From Candidatus Iainarchaeum sp. (lineage in GTDB: Archaea > Iainarchaeota > Iainarchaeia > Iainarchaeales > GCA-2688035), in contig JAPLVT010000034.1 in the NCBI GenBank assembly GCA_026396975.1, positions 1-22,227 on the forward strand: DNA of 22,227 nt. Reading direction: 5' to 3'. Of the stretch, positions 1 through 6,316 are shown one piece after another (the stretch's first letter is position 1; every line of letters starts with the position of its first letter). The notes below the pieces were generated by a model. It did no database searches. It saw only the letters and a program-made list of their open reading frames with translations, and was not told the DNA's origin. A program made the position numbers and the translations under genes.

Positions 1-223
1 GCTCAAAAAGCATATTGACAGCACCCCCTTTCTTGTTCTGCCCCCACTGCACCCTCTTTTTTCGGAATCCATGAAGAGCCTTCAATGCGACGGCTGTGCG
101 CCTGTTCAGCGTGCCCCCCAATTCCTGCGGAAACCGCTCAAGCACGATTCGCTGTCTCTTGTCGCTAATGGATGCGCGCAGTTTGGGGTTGTCCAGCCAG
201 CCCCTTTTGGTCCGCTTTGGCAA
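1..223 (-). CDS. Unrecognised basic protein, 5' part only (cut by window edge)
   Basis: An open frame runs from a TTG codon at 223 to the left edge with no stop, giving about 74 residues. A GAGGTG Shine-Dalgarno match at 229-234 lies 5 nt upstream of the TTG, which is why I chose this start. The gene begins 17 bases after the GluRS stop codon, so it is probably co-transcribed with it. The product starts PKRTKRGWLDNPKLRAS and is rich in Lys and Arg, suggesting nucleic acid or ribosome contact, but that is inference only. I do not recognise the family, and the C-terminal part lies outside the window. Confidence 0.6.
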   Translation of the reverse strand, partial: MPKRTKRGWLDNPKLRASISDKRQRIVLERFPQELGGTLNRRTAVALKALHGFRKKRVQWGQNKKGGAVNMLFE

Positions 224-240
224 AAAAACACCTCTTTTTT

Positions 241-1869
241 TCACTTGTGCGAAAACCACAGCACTGTCTTGCCGGGCTTTTTTTCGTCGACAATGCAGAA
301 CCCGAAGCCCTCGAGGTAAACCCGGTTTCCGGGGCGCTTGCCTTCAATTTTCTCGTCCGCAATTCCAAGAACCTTGCTTGTGTCGCTCATCACAATCTCG
401 ATGTCCGCGCCGTGCTGCAGCCAGTTCACAATCTGCTTGTTTATTTTCGCCTCGCCGATGAATTCCGAGAAAACCTGAAGAGGGTCTTTTTTTGCAATCC
501 TCACATTAAAAAGCTCCCTGAGCCTCACCACGTCGCCGACCTTGAGCTTGTCGAATTGTTTCTTGTCAACAACGAGCTTGCCCATGCCGTTGGGCGCATA
601 GCTCACATCCAGCTGCAGCGGCTGCGCGATGAACATTGCCCTTTCGCTGAGCGGCTCGATTATTTTCCTGTTCACGTCCACAATCTTCTCGAGCTGTATG
701 TTTGTGTCGCTTGTTTTCAGGCCGATTTCAACCATTATTTCCCTTATTGTTTCGGGCGCAAAGCCCCTTCTCCTGAGCGAGCTAATCGTGCCAAGCCGCG
801 GGTCGTCAAATCCCATAAAGCCGGGCTTTTTCATCAGAAGGTTTATTTTGCTCTTGCTCAGCACGCCGATTCCGCTTTTCACCCTTCCAGTGTGAATCGC
901 TTCTGGGTATTTCCACCCGAAATAATCGTAAAGGAACTTTTGCTTTGTAGAGTTTTGGCTGTGCTCCTGCCCCCTGATGATGAGCGTTATTCCCATCAAA
1001 TGGTCGTCGATTGCGGCCGCAAAATTATAGCTCGGGAAAACAAATGTGTCCTTCAATTTCGGGTGGTTGGGCTTGTCGACAATCTTCGCAGCCCACCAGT
1101 CCCGCACGCTGGGGTCGGGGTGCTTGATGTCTGTTTTAATGCGCAGGACAGCCTGGCCTTCCTTCAGCCCGTGCCTCAGCATTTTCTCAAACAATTCCGC
1201 GTTTTTCTTTTTGTCCTGCTCCCTGCATTTGCACGCGATGCCTTTCGCTTTCTTTTTTTTCCACTGCTCGTTGTCGCAGGTGCAGACATAAGCCTTGCCG
1301 AGCTCTATCGCCTTGCGCATGTGCTCGTAGTAAATCTGGAACCTGTCTGAATCAGAGTATGTTTCGTCCGCTGTTATCCCAAGCCATGCAAGGTCTTCAA
1401 TAAACATTTTTTCGGCATCGAGCAGAGGCACTTTTGTTTTCGGGTCTGTGTCCTCGAACCTGAGGATGAATTTGCCGTTGTATTTGCGCGCGAGGTCGTG
1501 GTTGAGTATTGCCTGCCGCGCGTGCCCGAAGTGCATTGGCCCGCTCGGGTTTGGCGCGTATCTTGTGACAACCTTTTCGCCTTTTTCAGCGAAATCTATC
1601 GCGGGAAGGCCTTCTCTTTTGGGCTTTGGCTTGAGCTCGTAGCCCTGCTTCTCGAAGCGGTTGTACTCTTCTGTTATTTCCTGCATGCCGAGGGCGTTCA
1701 CTTTTTTGACGGCTTCCTGTATTGCCGGCATGGCTTTCTTAATGTCGAAGCCCTTCTCTTCCCTGTGCAGCGCGATGATTTTGCCGACTACGGCGCCGAC
1801 ATCGGCTTTTCCCTCGTGCAGGAAAGCGTTCTTGACCGCGTACCTGTAAGCGTCCTCTTCAATGCCCAT
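241..1869 (-). CDS. gltX: Glutamyl-tRNA synthetase, archaeal type
   Basis: Charges tRNA-Glu with glutamate in the cytoplasm; archaeal forms are often non-discriminating and also charge tRNA-Gln, which GatDE then amidates. The 542-residue product is full length for the archaeal/eukaryotic class. An N-terminal extension of about 100 residues precedes the Rossmann domain. The class I HIGH motif appears as HFGH at residues 113-116 within PNPSGPMHFGHAR, and the KMSKS motif as LSKSK at 337-341. Two CxC pairs (C196/C198 and C213/C215) look like a zinc knuckle in the insertion domain. The C-terminal third resembles the beta-barrel anticodon-binding region. The gene has its own TATA-like element upstream and is followed closely by an unrecognised gene. 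Confidence 0.97.
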   Translation of the reverse strand: MGIEEDAYRYAVKNAFLHEGKADVGAVVGKIIALHREEKGFDIKKAMPAIQEAVKKVNALGMQEITEEYNRFEKQGYELKPKPKREGLPAIDFAEKGEKVVTRYAPNPSGPMHFGHARQAILNHDLARKYNGKFILRFEDTDPKTKVPLLDAEKMFIEDLAWLGITADETYSDSDRFQIYYEHMRKAIELGKAYVCTCDNEQWKKKKAKGIACKCREQDKKKNAELFEKMLRHGLKEGQAVLRIKTDIKHPDPSVRDWWAAKIVDKPNHPKLKDTFVFPSYNFAAAIDDHLMGITLIIRGQEHSQNSTKQKFLYDYFGWKYPEAIHTGRVKSGIGVLSKSKINLLMKKPGFMGFDDPRLGTISSLRRRGFAPETIREIMVEIGLKTSDTNIQLEKIVDVNRKIIEPLSERAMFIAQPLQLDVSYAPNGMGKLVVDKKQFDKLKVGDVVRLRELFNVRIAKKDPLQVFSEFIGEAKINKQIVNWLQHGADIEIVMSDTSKVLGIADEKIEGKRPGNRVYLEGFGFCIVDEKKPGKTVLWFSHK

Positions 1870-1905
1870 GCAAAACCACTTTGCTACAAATTAATTAAGA
1901 AAAAT

Positions 1906-1915
1906 AGTATAAATT
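1906..1915 (-). promoter_or_regulatory. TATA-box candidate for gltX
   Basis: Read on the minus strand the element is AATTTATACT, centred about 42 nt upstream of the GluRS ATG at 1869. With the usual archaeal spacing of about 25 nt from TATA centre to start site, transcription would begin near 1884 and leave a leader of about 15 nt. No strong Shine-Dalgarno site precedes the ATG. The element lies in the 89-nt gap after the TrmB-like reading frame. Confidence 0.5.
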
Positions 1916-1958
1916 GGTTTGCTTTCAAGGCGCAACCGCGGTTTCGGCATTTTTCCGC

Positions 1959-2717
1959 TCACACTTTTTTTGCCTGCGCCCAGCATTTGTCAAAGTAGTG
2001 CTTCATGGCGTTTGCCATCGGCTGGTGCTGGTTGAAGATAGTGAAATGGTATTCGGGCTTTTCCCTCTTGAAGTCGCTCAGCGCCATCACGACCTTTTTG
2101 TCGTCTATTATATAGGCGTTCAGCCCGCAGTCCATGTGCCTTGACTCGTTAGTCGCTTTCTTAAGCCATTCGGTCGGGTAGGCGTTAAGCATTTTTATGT
2201 CAACATTCCTGCCCTTGGCCTGTTAAATCGCTTCCCTGAGGGCGTGTTCCTTGTCTGTGACCTCGCTGAACCCAATAAGGCTTTCCTTCGCTTTCGCGAT
2301 TTCCTGCGCGAGAATCCTTTCGAAGTCGCGCTTGTCTTTCACCTTGATAACTGTTTCTCCGGCGATCTCTTTCGCGCCCGTGAGAGCGCTGATGCTTTCC
2401 TGCACCTCGCCGACTTTTCCCTGCAGCTCCTGCAATTCTTCCTGTTTTGAGTTAATCAGCGATTCAAGAGCCTTTTTTGCCTCGACGCTCCTGTATTTTT
2501 TCGGCCTGCCCCTGATTTCTATGACGAGGTCTCTTTCGACAAGCTTGTCAAGGACATCGTAAACCCGCGTCTTCGGCACCTGCGCTAGCCTGCTAACCGC
2601 GGGTGCTTCTGCCTCGCCGAGCTTGAATAGCGTGCTGAGGGTTTTGCTCTCGTACTCCGTTAAGCCGAGGCGCTGCAATATCTCGTTTACGTCCGCGCTG
2701 TTCATTCCAATTCCCAT
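1959..2717 (-). pseudogene. TrmB-family transcriptional regulator, interrupted by an in-frame TAA
   Basis: One reading frame from 2717 to 1959 would encode about 250 residues, a usual TrmB-family length, but a TAA at 2223-2225 splits it. The upstream part (164 residues) has a winged-helix DNA-binding domain; the stretch LGLTEYESKTLSTLFKLG and the following PKTRVYDVLDKLV are typical of TrmB proteins. A coiled-coil dimerisation segment follows at about 85-115. After the stop, the same frame continues QAKGRNVDIKMLNAYPTEW and resembles the C-terminal effector-binding half. No frameshift is needed, so a single nonsense substitution explains it. TAA is an ordinary stop in neighbouring genes (uS14, uS5, uL24), so general recoding is unlikely. 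Start could be the first ATG (2717) or the second, four codons later. The truncated protein might still bind DNA. Confidence 0.75.
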
Positions 2718-2750
2718 TAATACAATAATATATTGGCACTTTTAGGTATT

Positions 2751-2760
2751 TAAATTTACC
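2751..2760 (-). promoter_or_regulatory. TATA-box candidate for the TrmB-like gene
   Basis: The minus strand reads AAATTTAAAT, ending 33 nt before the ATG at 2717. This places a transcription start within about 10 nt of the start codon, giving a nearly leaderless mRNA. The surrounding 140-nt gap (2718-2859) is AT-rich and also holds the 3' end of the MEMO1 transcript; I see no gene in it. Confidence 0.5.
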
Positions 2761-2859
2761 CCACACGGTTACAGAATTAAGAAAAATGGTTTTTTCAGGG
2801 GTTTTTTTAAAATTCCTTTAAAATGCATTATAACGCGTTTTTAAGCCATTTTGGGGGTG

Positions 2860-3654
2860 TCATTTTTCGAATTTTACCGCCGCGTAGCCGACCACGCTTG
2901 TTTCGTCGCCGCTTGCGGTCGCGGAGGTATCGTATCCGAGCAGCTTTCCTTTTTTGAAGCCGCTTTTTTTGCAGTACTGTATAAGCGCTGTTATCGCCGA
3001 GCTGCCGCAGATGCTCAGGCGCTGCCTGTGCACCATTTCATGGAAGCCGTCTATGTCGAGCGCCGTGATTTTTTTTATCGCGGCGGCGTCAACCTGCCTT
3101 GCGGCAGCCAGCGGCATGAAGTGCGAGAAATCGCTTGAAGCGATTATGGAAATTTTTTCCCCAAATTCCGCGAGCGCGTTTCCAAGCTTGACCAATTCCT
3201 GCAGCCGCTGCTCCATTATCGTTATCGGCAGAATCCTAAAATCATGGAATTTGTACTGCAGGAATGGCAGCTGCACCTCGATGCTGTGCTCCTGCACGTG
3301 CGCGGCGTCATCAGCCTTGATGCCGAGCGCGCCAAGAATTTTCTTCCGCTCTGGTTTTGCGACCTTAACGCTGCCGAGCGGTGTTTTCCACCTGTCAGCG
3401 GCGCTGATGCTTATCGGGTCTCCGTAACCCGTGTGGTTTGGGCTTAGTACCACAAAGCAATCCGAGTCACGCAGCGCGTTGAATGCGAGCGCGGCTGTCC
3501 TGCCGCTGTAAACATATCCCGCGTGCGGGCTCACAACGCAGCCGCTTTTTTCCTCCGCTGTCAGCCCCTTGAAAAAGCCCGCTAGCATTTGCCGCAGCTC
3601 TTTTTCCTGTTTTGGGTAGAATGCCCCTGCTACGCTGGCTTCCCTTGTGCTCAT
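2860..3654 (-). CDS. MEMO1-family protein (AmmeMemoRadiSam system protein B type)
   Basis: Full-length 264-residue member of the MEMO1 family, related in fold to class III extradiol dioxygenases. Visible family signatures are SPHAGYVYSG (His44), SPNHTGYG (His74), EHSIEVQLPF (His123), SSDFSHF (Asp175, His178) and SICGSSA (Cys216). Human MEMO1 uses a comparable His/His/Asp/Cys cluster to bind metal. The archaeal function is not settled. In many archaea this gene lies directly downstream of rpsB, as here, which supports both identities. It has its own TATA-like element and is separated from uS2 by the hairpin cluster, so it may be transcribed separately. Confidence 0.93.
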   Translation of the reverse strand: MSTREASVAGAFYPKQEKELRQMLAGFFKGLTAEEKSGCVVSPHAGYVYSGRTAALAFNALRDSDCFVVLSPNHTGYGDPISISAADRWKTPLGSVKVAKPERKKILGALGIKADDAAHVQEHSIEVQLPFLQYKFHDFRILPITIMEQRLQELVKLGNALAEFGEKISIIASSDFSHFMPLAAARQVDAAAIKKITALDIDGFHEMVHRQRLSICGSSAITALIQYCKKSGFKKGKLLGYDTSATASGDETSVVGYAAVKFEK

Positions 3655-3680
3655 CTGAGAAAAAGTTTTTCTGAAAAGTT

Positions 3681-3690
3681 AATTTAAAGT
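3681..3690 (-). promoter_or_regulatory. TATA-box candidate for the MEMO1-family gene
   Basis: The minus strand reads ACTTTAAATT, centred about 31 nt upstream of the MEMO1-family ATG at 3654. At normal archaeal TATA spacing, transcription would start within a few bases of the ATG, so the mRNA would be leaderless or nearly so. Confidence 0.5.
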
Positions 3691-3717
3691 GAATTGCCAG
3701 ACTGTAAAAAAGGCTTT

Positions 3718-3917
3718 CCGCCAGCAGGCGGTTTTTTTTCCCACTTTGGAAAGCATTGCTTTCCGAGGCCTCGCAAACCTTTTGGTCGTTGAAAAACCTT
3801 GCGGTTTTTCGACGCGTCAGAAACCCGCTGGTTTCCAACGTTGCAAGGAGGCTTTTTGCGGTGGCAAAAAGGCTTTGCGGAGCAATCTTTCCCAAGGCTT
3901 TTTCCGGCAGGAAAAAG
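3718..3917. repeat. Cluster of six short perfect hairpins with 3-4 nt loops
   Basis: Six perfect inverted repeats lie within 200 bp: CCGCC/GGCGG (3718-3731, loop AGCA), GGAAAGC/GCTTTCC (3748-3764, loop ATT), GAAAAACC/GGTTTTTC (3791-3810, loop TTGC), GAAACC/GGTTTC (3820-3835, loop CGCT), CTTTTTGC/GCAAAAAG (3852-3871, loop GGTG) and CTTTTTCC/GGAAAAAG (3898-3917, loop GGCA). The third extends to a 12-bp stem (3787-3814) with one G-T pair. The octamer AAGGCTTT recurs at 3710, 3869, 3894 and 3915. The cluster fills the gap between the uS2 reading frame and the MEMO1 promoter. No gene is convincing here. It could be a composite terminator, an mRNA-stability element or a dispersed palindromic repeat. 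Confidence 0.85.
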
Positions 3918-3920
3918 GCT

Positions 3921-4169
3921 TTAGTCGTAGCTGTTGAACCTGTCCCTTCTGGGCGGCCTGCCGCGCTTGTCGTCGCGCTGGCCCCTCTGCCCGCCGAACT
4001 TTCCCTTGCCCCTCTGTCTGCCCCTTGAATCTTCTCCCCTGCTTTCTTCCTCTTCTTCAGTGCCCTCTTTCAGCTTGTATTCGAAGTCCTCTATTTTCTT
4101 GTCGAATTCCGCGTCGCCCTTTATGAGGCCTTTTTCTTTGAGTATTTCCCTTGTGAGAAGAATGTTCCC
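3921..4169 (-). pseudogene. uS2 C-terminal fragment in a shifted frame, with Arg/Gly-rich tail
   Basis: Starting where the uS2 N-terminal frame loses homology, a different frame reads NILLTREILKEKGLIKGDAE and continues DKKIEDFEYKL. This matches the end of archaeal uS2, where LLxREIL precedes a conserved acidic C-terminal segment. The frame then runs into a tail of about 45 residues rich in Arg, Gly and Asp (for example SRGRQRGKGKFGG) and stops with TAA at 3921-3923. It has no start codon or Shine-Dalgarno site of its own. It appears to be the 3' end of the same rpsB gene after loss of a middle segment of roughly 65-80 codons plus a frame change. Confidence 0.75.
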
Positions 4170-4477
4170 GGCACAAACCTGCCGAGCACTACCCTTCCGC
4201 CGGTTATTTCCGCGAACAATTGGGCAGGCTGCTGGCCGTAAGTGCGCCTTGCCATAACGACTATTTTTCCCGTGTCGAATGTTGACAGAAAGCGCGCCGC
4301 AACCCTGATTCTGCTGTCGATTGTTTCAACGTCAAGCACTTTCAGGCCGTCCTTGCGCTGCTTGAAGATATAGCGCTGCATGTCGCCTGTCTTGAATTTC
4401 GTGCCGATGTGCGAGCCTGTTTTCAGGTAGGCGTCAAGTTCTACCAAATGCTTTCCGTTTGCCTGTTTTTCTTCCAT
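4121..4477 (-). CDS. rpsB: Small-subunit ribosomal protein uS2, N-terminal half (gene broken)
   Basis: uS2 binds the head-body junction of the 30S subunit. The 119-residue product matches archaeal uS2 from its start (LDAYLKTGSHIGTKFKTGDM) through KQRKDGLKVLDVETIDSRIR to GRFVPGT near residue 104. It then reads out-of-frame residues FFSQGKYSKKKAS and stops. Archaeal uS2 is normally about 200 residues, so the central sheet and later helices are missing; the true C-terminal end lies downstream in another frame. The gene starts 4 nt after the rpo10 stop, matching common archaeal gene order. Either this copy is non-functional, or the sequence here is misassembled. Confidence 0.85.
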   Translation of the reverse strand: MEEKQANGKHLVELDAYLKTGSHIGTKFKTGDMQRYIFKQRKDGLKVLDVETIDSRIRVAARFLSTFDTGKIVVMARRTYGQQPAQLFAEITGGRVVLGRFVPGTFFSQGKYSKKKAS

Positions 4478-4481
4478 AAAA

Positions 4482-4676
4482 TCAACTTTTGTAGCGCATT
4501 ATGTCATCGATTAGGTCTGTGTGGCTCAGCAGCATTCTTCTGCAGCAGTAGCGCCGCACTCCGAGGTCGTCCATTACCTTTTCCGCTTTTTCGCCTTTTT
4601 CAACGCGCTGCTTGAACTGCTCGTACAGCCCCGCTAGTTGTTTTCCGCAGCTGAAACACCTTATCGGAACCATCAT
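4482..4676 (-). CDS. rpoN: DNA-directed RNA polymerase subunit Rpo10 (RpoN)
   Basis: Small zinc-binding assembly subunit of archaeal RNA polymerase, homologous to eukaryotic RPB10, which helps join Rpo3/Rpo11 to the large subunits. The 64-residue product begins MMVPIRCFSCGKQLAG and contains CFSCG and VRRYCCRRML, the two halves of the atypical zinc knuckle. I start at the first of two adjacent ATGs because family members begin MMVPIRC or MVPVRC. It follows uS9 and precedes uS2, the standard archaeal arrangement, though rpoK and enolase, which often lie between rpoN and rpsB, are not here. Confidence 0.95.
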   Translation of the reverse strand: MMVPIRCFSCGKQLAGLYEQFKQRVEKGEKAEKVMDDLGVRRYCCRRMLLSHTDLIDDIMRYKS

Positions 4677-4718
4677 AATCGTCCACTCCCTTGCTGTTTT
4701 TAGCATTCAATTTTTTTT

Positions 4719-5141
4719 TTATCTCTTGCTCTTCTGCTTCTTCTTCCTTGCCTTTGTGCCAAGCGGCTTCTTCGGCTCGACGCGCCTAACATCATCGACC
4801 AGCAGCATCCTGTCGTAGTTCAGGAATGCCTGCCGCAGCTTGTTGTCCCTGCTGTATGCGACAAGCGCTTTTGCGATTGCGCTCCTTGCGGCGCTCGCCT
4901 GGCTCATGCTGCCGCCGCCTTCAACCTTAACGTAAATATTGACCTGCTTTGCGATGTCGCCGGCGACAGTTATCGGTTCGGTTACGAACTGGCGCACGAG
5001 AAGCGGCTCGAACAGGTGAAGCGCCCTCTTGTTCACTCTTACGATGCCTTTTCCAGGCCTGATAACCGCCCTCGCGGTCGCCTCTTTCCTTTTTGCCTTT
5101 ACGTTAATGCCTGTTTTTCTCTTGCTTTTTTTCTTCAGCAT
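4719..5141 (-). CDS. rps9: Small-subunit ribosomal protein uS9
   Basis: 30S head protein whose C-terminal tail reaches the P-site tRNA. The 140-residue product shows the family core RKEATARAVIRPGKGIVRVN, the segment VKVEGGGSMSQASAARSAIA and a basic end KKPLGTKARKKKQKSKR. The start ATG at 5141 is favoured because GGTGA lies 5 nt upstream. An alternative ATG at 5153 overlaps the uL13 stop. It follows uL13 directly, as in the archaeal L18e-L13-S9-rpoN cluster. Confidence 0.96.
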   Translation of the reverse strand: MLKKKSKRKTGINVKAKRKEATARAVIRPGKGIVRVNKRALHLFEPLLVRQFVTEPITVAGDIAKQVNIYVKVEGGGSMSQASAARSAIAKALVAYSRDNKLRQAFLNYDRMLLVDDVRRVEPKKPLGTKARKKKQKSKR

Positions 5142-5146
5142 AAAAG

Positions 5147-5569
5147 TCACCATTTTGCCCCGAGCAGCCTGCAGATTTCTTCCAGCCGCACTGTTTTTTT
5201 CGCGCCGCTTATTCTCGCCTGCCCTGCTTCGGCAAACTGCTTTCCAGCGAATTTTTCCGGCAGCCCTATGAAGGCTGTTATGTTCTTGAATGCTTTTTTT
5301 CCCCGCGGGTTTTTCCATGGCAGCATTCCCCTTGCGGCCCTTCTAACCATCCTGTCGGGCATCCTGCTGTACTTCGGGCTTTTTCTCGGGTTTCCTTTTG
5401 CCTGCAGGTCAAGCTTTGTCTTGTATCTCTTCAGCGCGTATTCCCTGCTGCCCGTGATAATGGCTTTTTCGCTGTTCACTATCACGACCTGCTCCCCCTG
5501 CAGCGCTTTTTTTGCCGCAAAAGAGGCAAGCCTTCCAAGCACAATGTTTTCCGCGTTGACCAGAATCAT
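5147..5569 (-). CDS. rpl13: Large-subunit ribosomal protein uL13
   Basis: 50S assembly protein of about 140 residues. Family landmarks are the opening MILVNAENIVLGRLASFAAK, the segment RMPDRMVRRAARGMLPWKNP and AFKNITAFIGLPEKF. ATG at 5569 is chosen because GGTG lies 6-7 nt upstream and the product then begins as in other archaeal uL13 proteins; upstream in-frame codons would add an unsupported MQKKVFE. A 116-nt gap separates it from eL18, longer than most gaps in this cluster, so a separate promoter is possible. Confidence 0.96.
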   Translation of the reverse strand: MILVNAENIVLGRLASFAAKKALQGEQVVIVNSEKAIITGSREYALKRYKTKLDLQAKGNPRKSPKYSRMPDRMVRRAARGMLPWKNPRGKKAFKNITAFIGLPEKFAGKQFAEAGQARISGAKKTVRLEEICRLLGAKW

Positions 5570-5606
5570 CTCAAACACCTTTTTTTGCAACCGCCTGTTT
5601 GTTCGG

Positions 5607-5658
5607 ATTTCACAATTTTATTTTCCTTTCTTTCGGTTTATTTGGCAAATTTCACAAT
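5607..5658. repeat. Direct repeat ATTTCACAAT, two copies upstream of uL13
   Basis: The 10-mer ATTTCACAAT occurs at 5607-5616 and again at 5649-5658, 42 bp apart, inside the intergenic region between eL18 and uL13. On the transcribed strand each reads ATTGTGAAAT. The region is otherwise AT-rich. The copies might be regulator sites for uL13-uS9-rpo10-uS2, but chance recurrence in AT-rich DNA is also possible. Confidence 0.45.
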
Positions 5659-5685
5659 GCCTGTTTTTTCCTTTTTTGTTTAAAT

Positions 5686-6057
5686 TTATTTTACAATCAC
5701 TATTTTGCCCGGCTCTGCTTTTTTTTGCAGCGCCTCTTCAATGCTCATCGCGACGCCGCCGGCAGCGCTTATTTTCCGTTTTGCTTCAGCGCTGAAAGAG
5801 AACCCTATTATAGTTGCCTTGTTGCCCATGTGGCCGTATGAAAGGACCTTGCCGGGCACCAGCAGTGTTTTTCCCGGGAAAATCTTGGCGAGCTTCTCAA
5901 GCTTCCAGATGTTAACGTCTGGCTGTTGCCTTGCGGGCTTTCCAAGTCGTTCGGCTAGGTCGAACCAGATTGCTTTCTTGGTTTTCCTGCCTGCCTTTTC
6001 AAGCGCGGCGATAAGCTTTTTCGTGCGCTCTTTCGTTGGTCCAGTTACTTTCACCAT
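5686..6057 (-). CDS. rpl18e: Large-subunit ribosomal protein eL18
   Basis: Archaeal/eukaryotic 50S protein related in fold to uL15. The 123-residue product contains AIWFDLAERLGKPARQQPDV, LLVPGKVLSYGHM and FSFSAEAKRKISAAGG, all typical of L18e. The start ATG at 6057 follows GTGATGATT, giving GTGA about 5 nt from the start and a product beginning MVKVTGPTKERTKKL. Upstream ATGs would add only MAQVMI. The 140-nt gap between it and the tRNA gene contains a Lys-rich open stretch without a convincing start. Confidence 0.95.
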   Translation of the reverse strand: MVKVTGPTKERTKKLIAALEKAGRKTKKAIWFDLAERLGKPARQQPDVNIWKLEKLAKIFPGKTLLVPGKVLSYGHMGNKATIIGFSFSAEAKRKISAAGGVAMSIEEALQKKAEPGKIVIVK

Positions 6058-6181
6058 AATCATCACTTGCGCCAATCCAGATTTTCAAGCAATTTTTTGA
6101 TCTCGTGTTTTCTTTTGCCTTTTTTTGTTTTTAATTTTTTTTCTTTTAGCACTGGTTTTCTTTTACTAACTTTTTTCTTTT

Positions 6182-6195
6182 AAAAAAAGAAAAAA
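6182..6195 (-). terminator. Oligo-T terminator candidate after tRNA-Leu
   Basis: Read on the minus strand, the tRNA 3' end is followed after two A residues by T6-C-T7. Archaeal RNA polymerase terminates at U-rich tracts of this type, so this is a likely end for transcripts that include rpo3 and the tRNA. It lies upstream of eL18. Confidence 0.55.
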
Positions 6196-6243
6196 TTTGC
6201 AGGGGGGAGGATTTGAACCCCCGAAGGCACTAAGCCACAGGAT

Positions 6244-6266
6244 TTCTTTCCTCCGATTTGGAAGGG
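6244..6266 (-). other. tRNA-Leu intron 2 (23 nt), canonical position 37/38
   Basis: The intron lies between G37 and A38, the canonical archaeal site. The fold has an inner helix CCTTC/GGAGG (one G-U pair), a bulge AGC holding the 5' cut, a 4-bp centre CTTA/AAAG with three standard pairs and one A-A mismatch, a bulge AAA holding the 3' cut, and the anticodon stem as outer helix. Excision leaves loop CTTAAGA. The mismatch makes this a relaxed rather than perfect BHB. Confidence 0.8.
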
Positions 6267-6273
6267 CTTAAGT

Positions 6274-6316
6274 TGGGCAGAACAGGCAAAGACCTTAACG
6301 GTTTTCGCGCCGTTCT
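6274..6316 (-). other. tRNA-Leu intron 1 (43 nt), non-canonical position 30/31
   Basis: The predicted fold has central helix GGCA/TGCC (4 perfect pairs), a 3-nt bulge GGA cut after GG, a 3-nt bulge CAA cut after CA, an inner helix GAACGG/CTGTTC (6 bp, one G-U) and a short outer helix AGG/CTT. Both cuts fall at the second position of their bulges, as the splicing endonuclease requires. Joining the ends restores exactly CAGGA-CTTAAG. The position within the anticodon stem is non-canonical. Confidence 0.75.

Noticed and set aside
172..1350. Long plus-strand open frame of 392 codons opposite gltX
   Set aside because: It is antisense to a full-length synthetase with all motifs, has no recognisable family features, and arises from the codon bias of the real gene.
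2223..2225. TAA reassigned as a sense codon
   Set aside because: TAA ends several intact genes here (uS14, uS5, uL24), so general recoding is excluded; a local mutation is simpler.
3467..3895. Minus-strand open frame over the hairpin cluster and the MEMO1 gene start
   Set aside because: It overlaps MEMO1 in another frame, passes through the inverted repeats and has no family similarity or ribosome-binding site.
3718..3917. CRISPR array
   Set aside because: The hairpin arms differ from unit to unit, spacing is irregular and there are no identical repeats of 24 bp or more.
6063..6180. Short Lys-rich frame ending HEIKKLLENLDWRK just before eL18
   Set aside because: No ATG, only an internal GTG without a ribosome-binding site; A-rich DNA produces Lys codons by chance. 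Possibly a leader peptide but not supportable.
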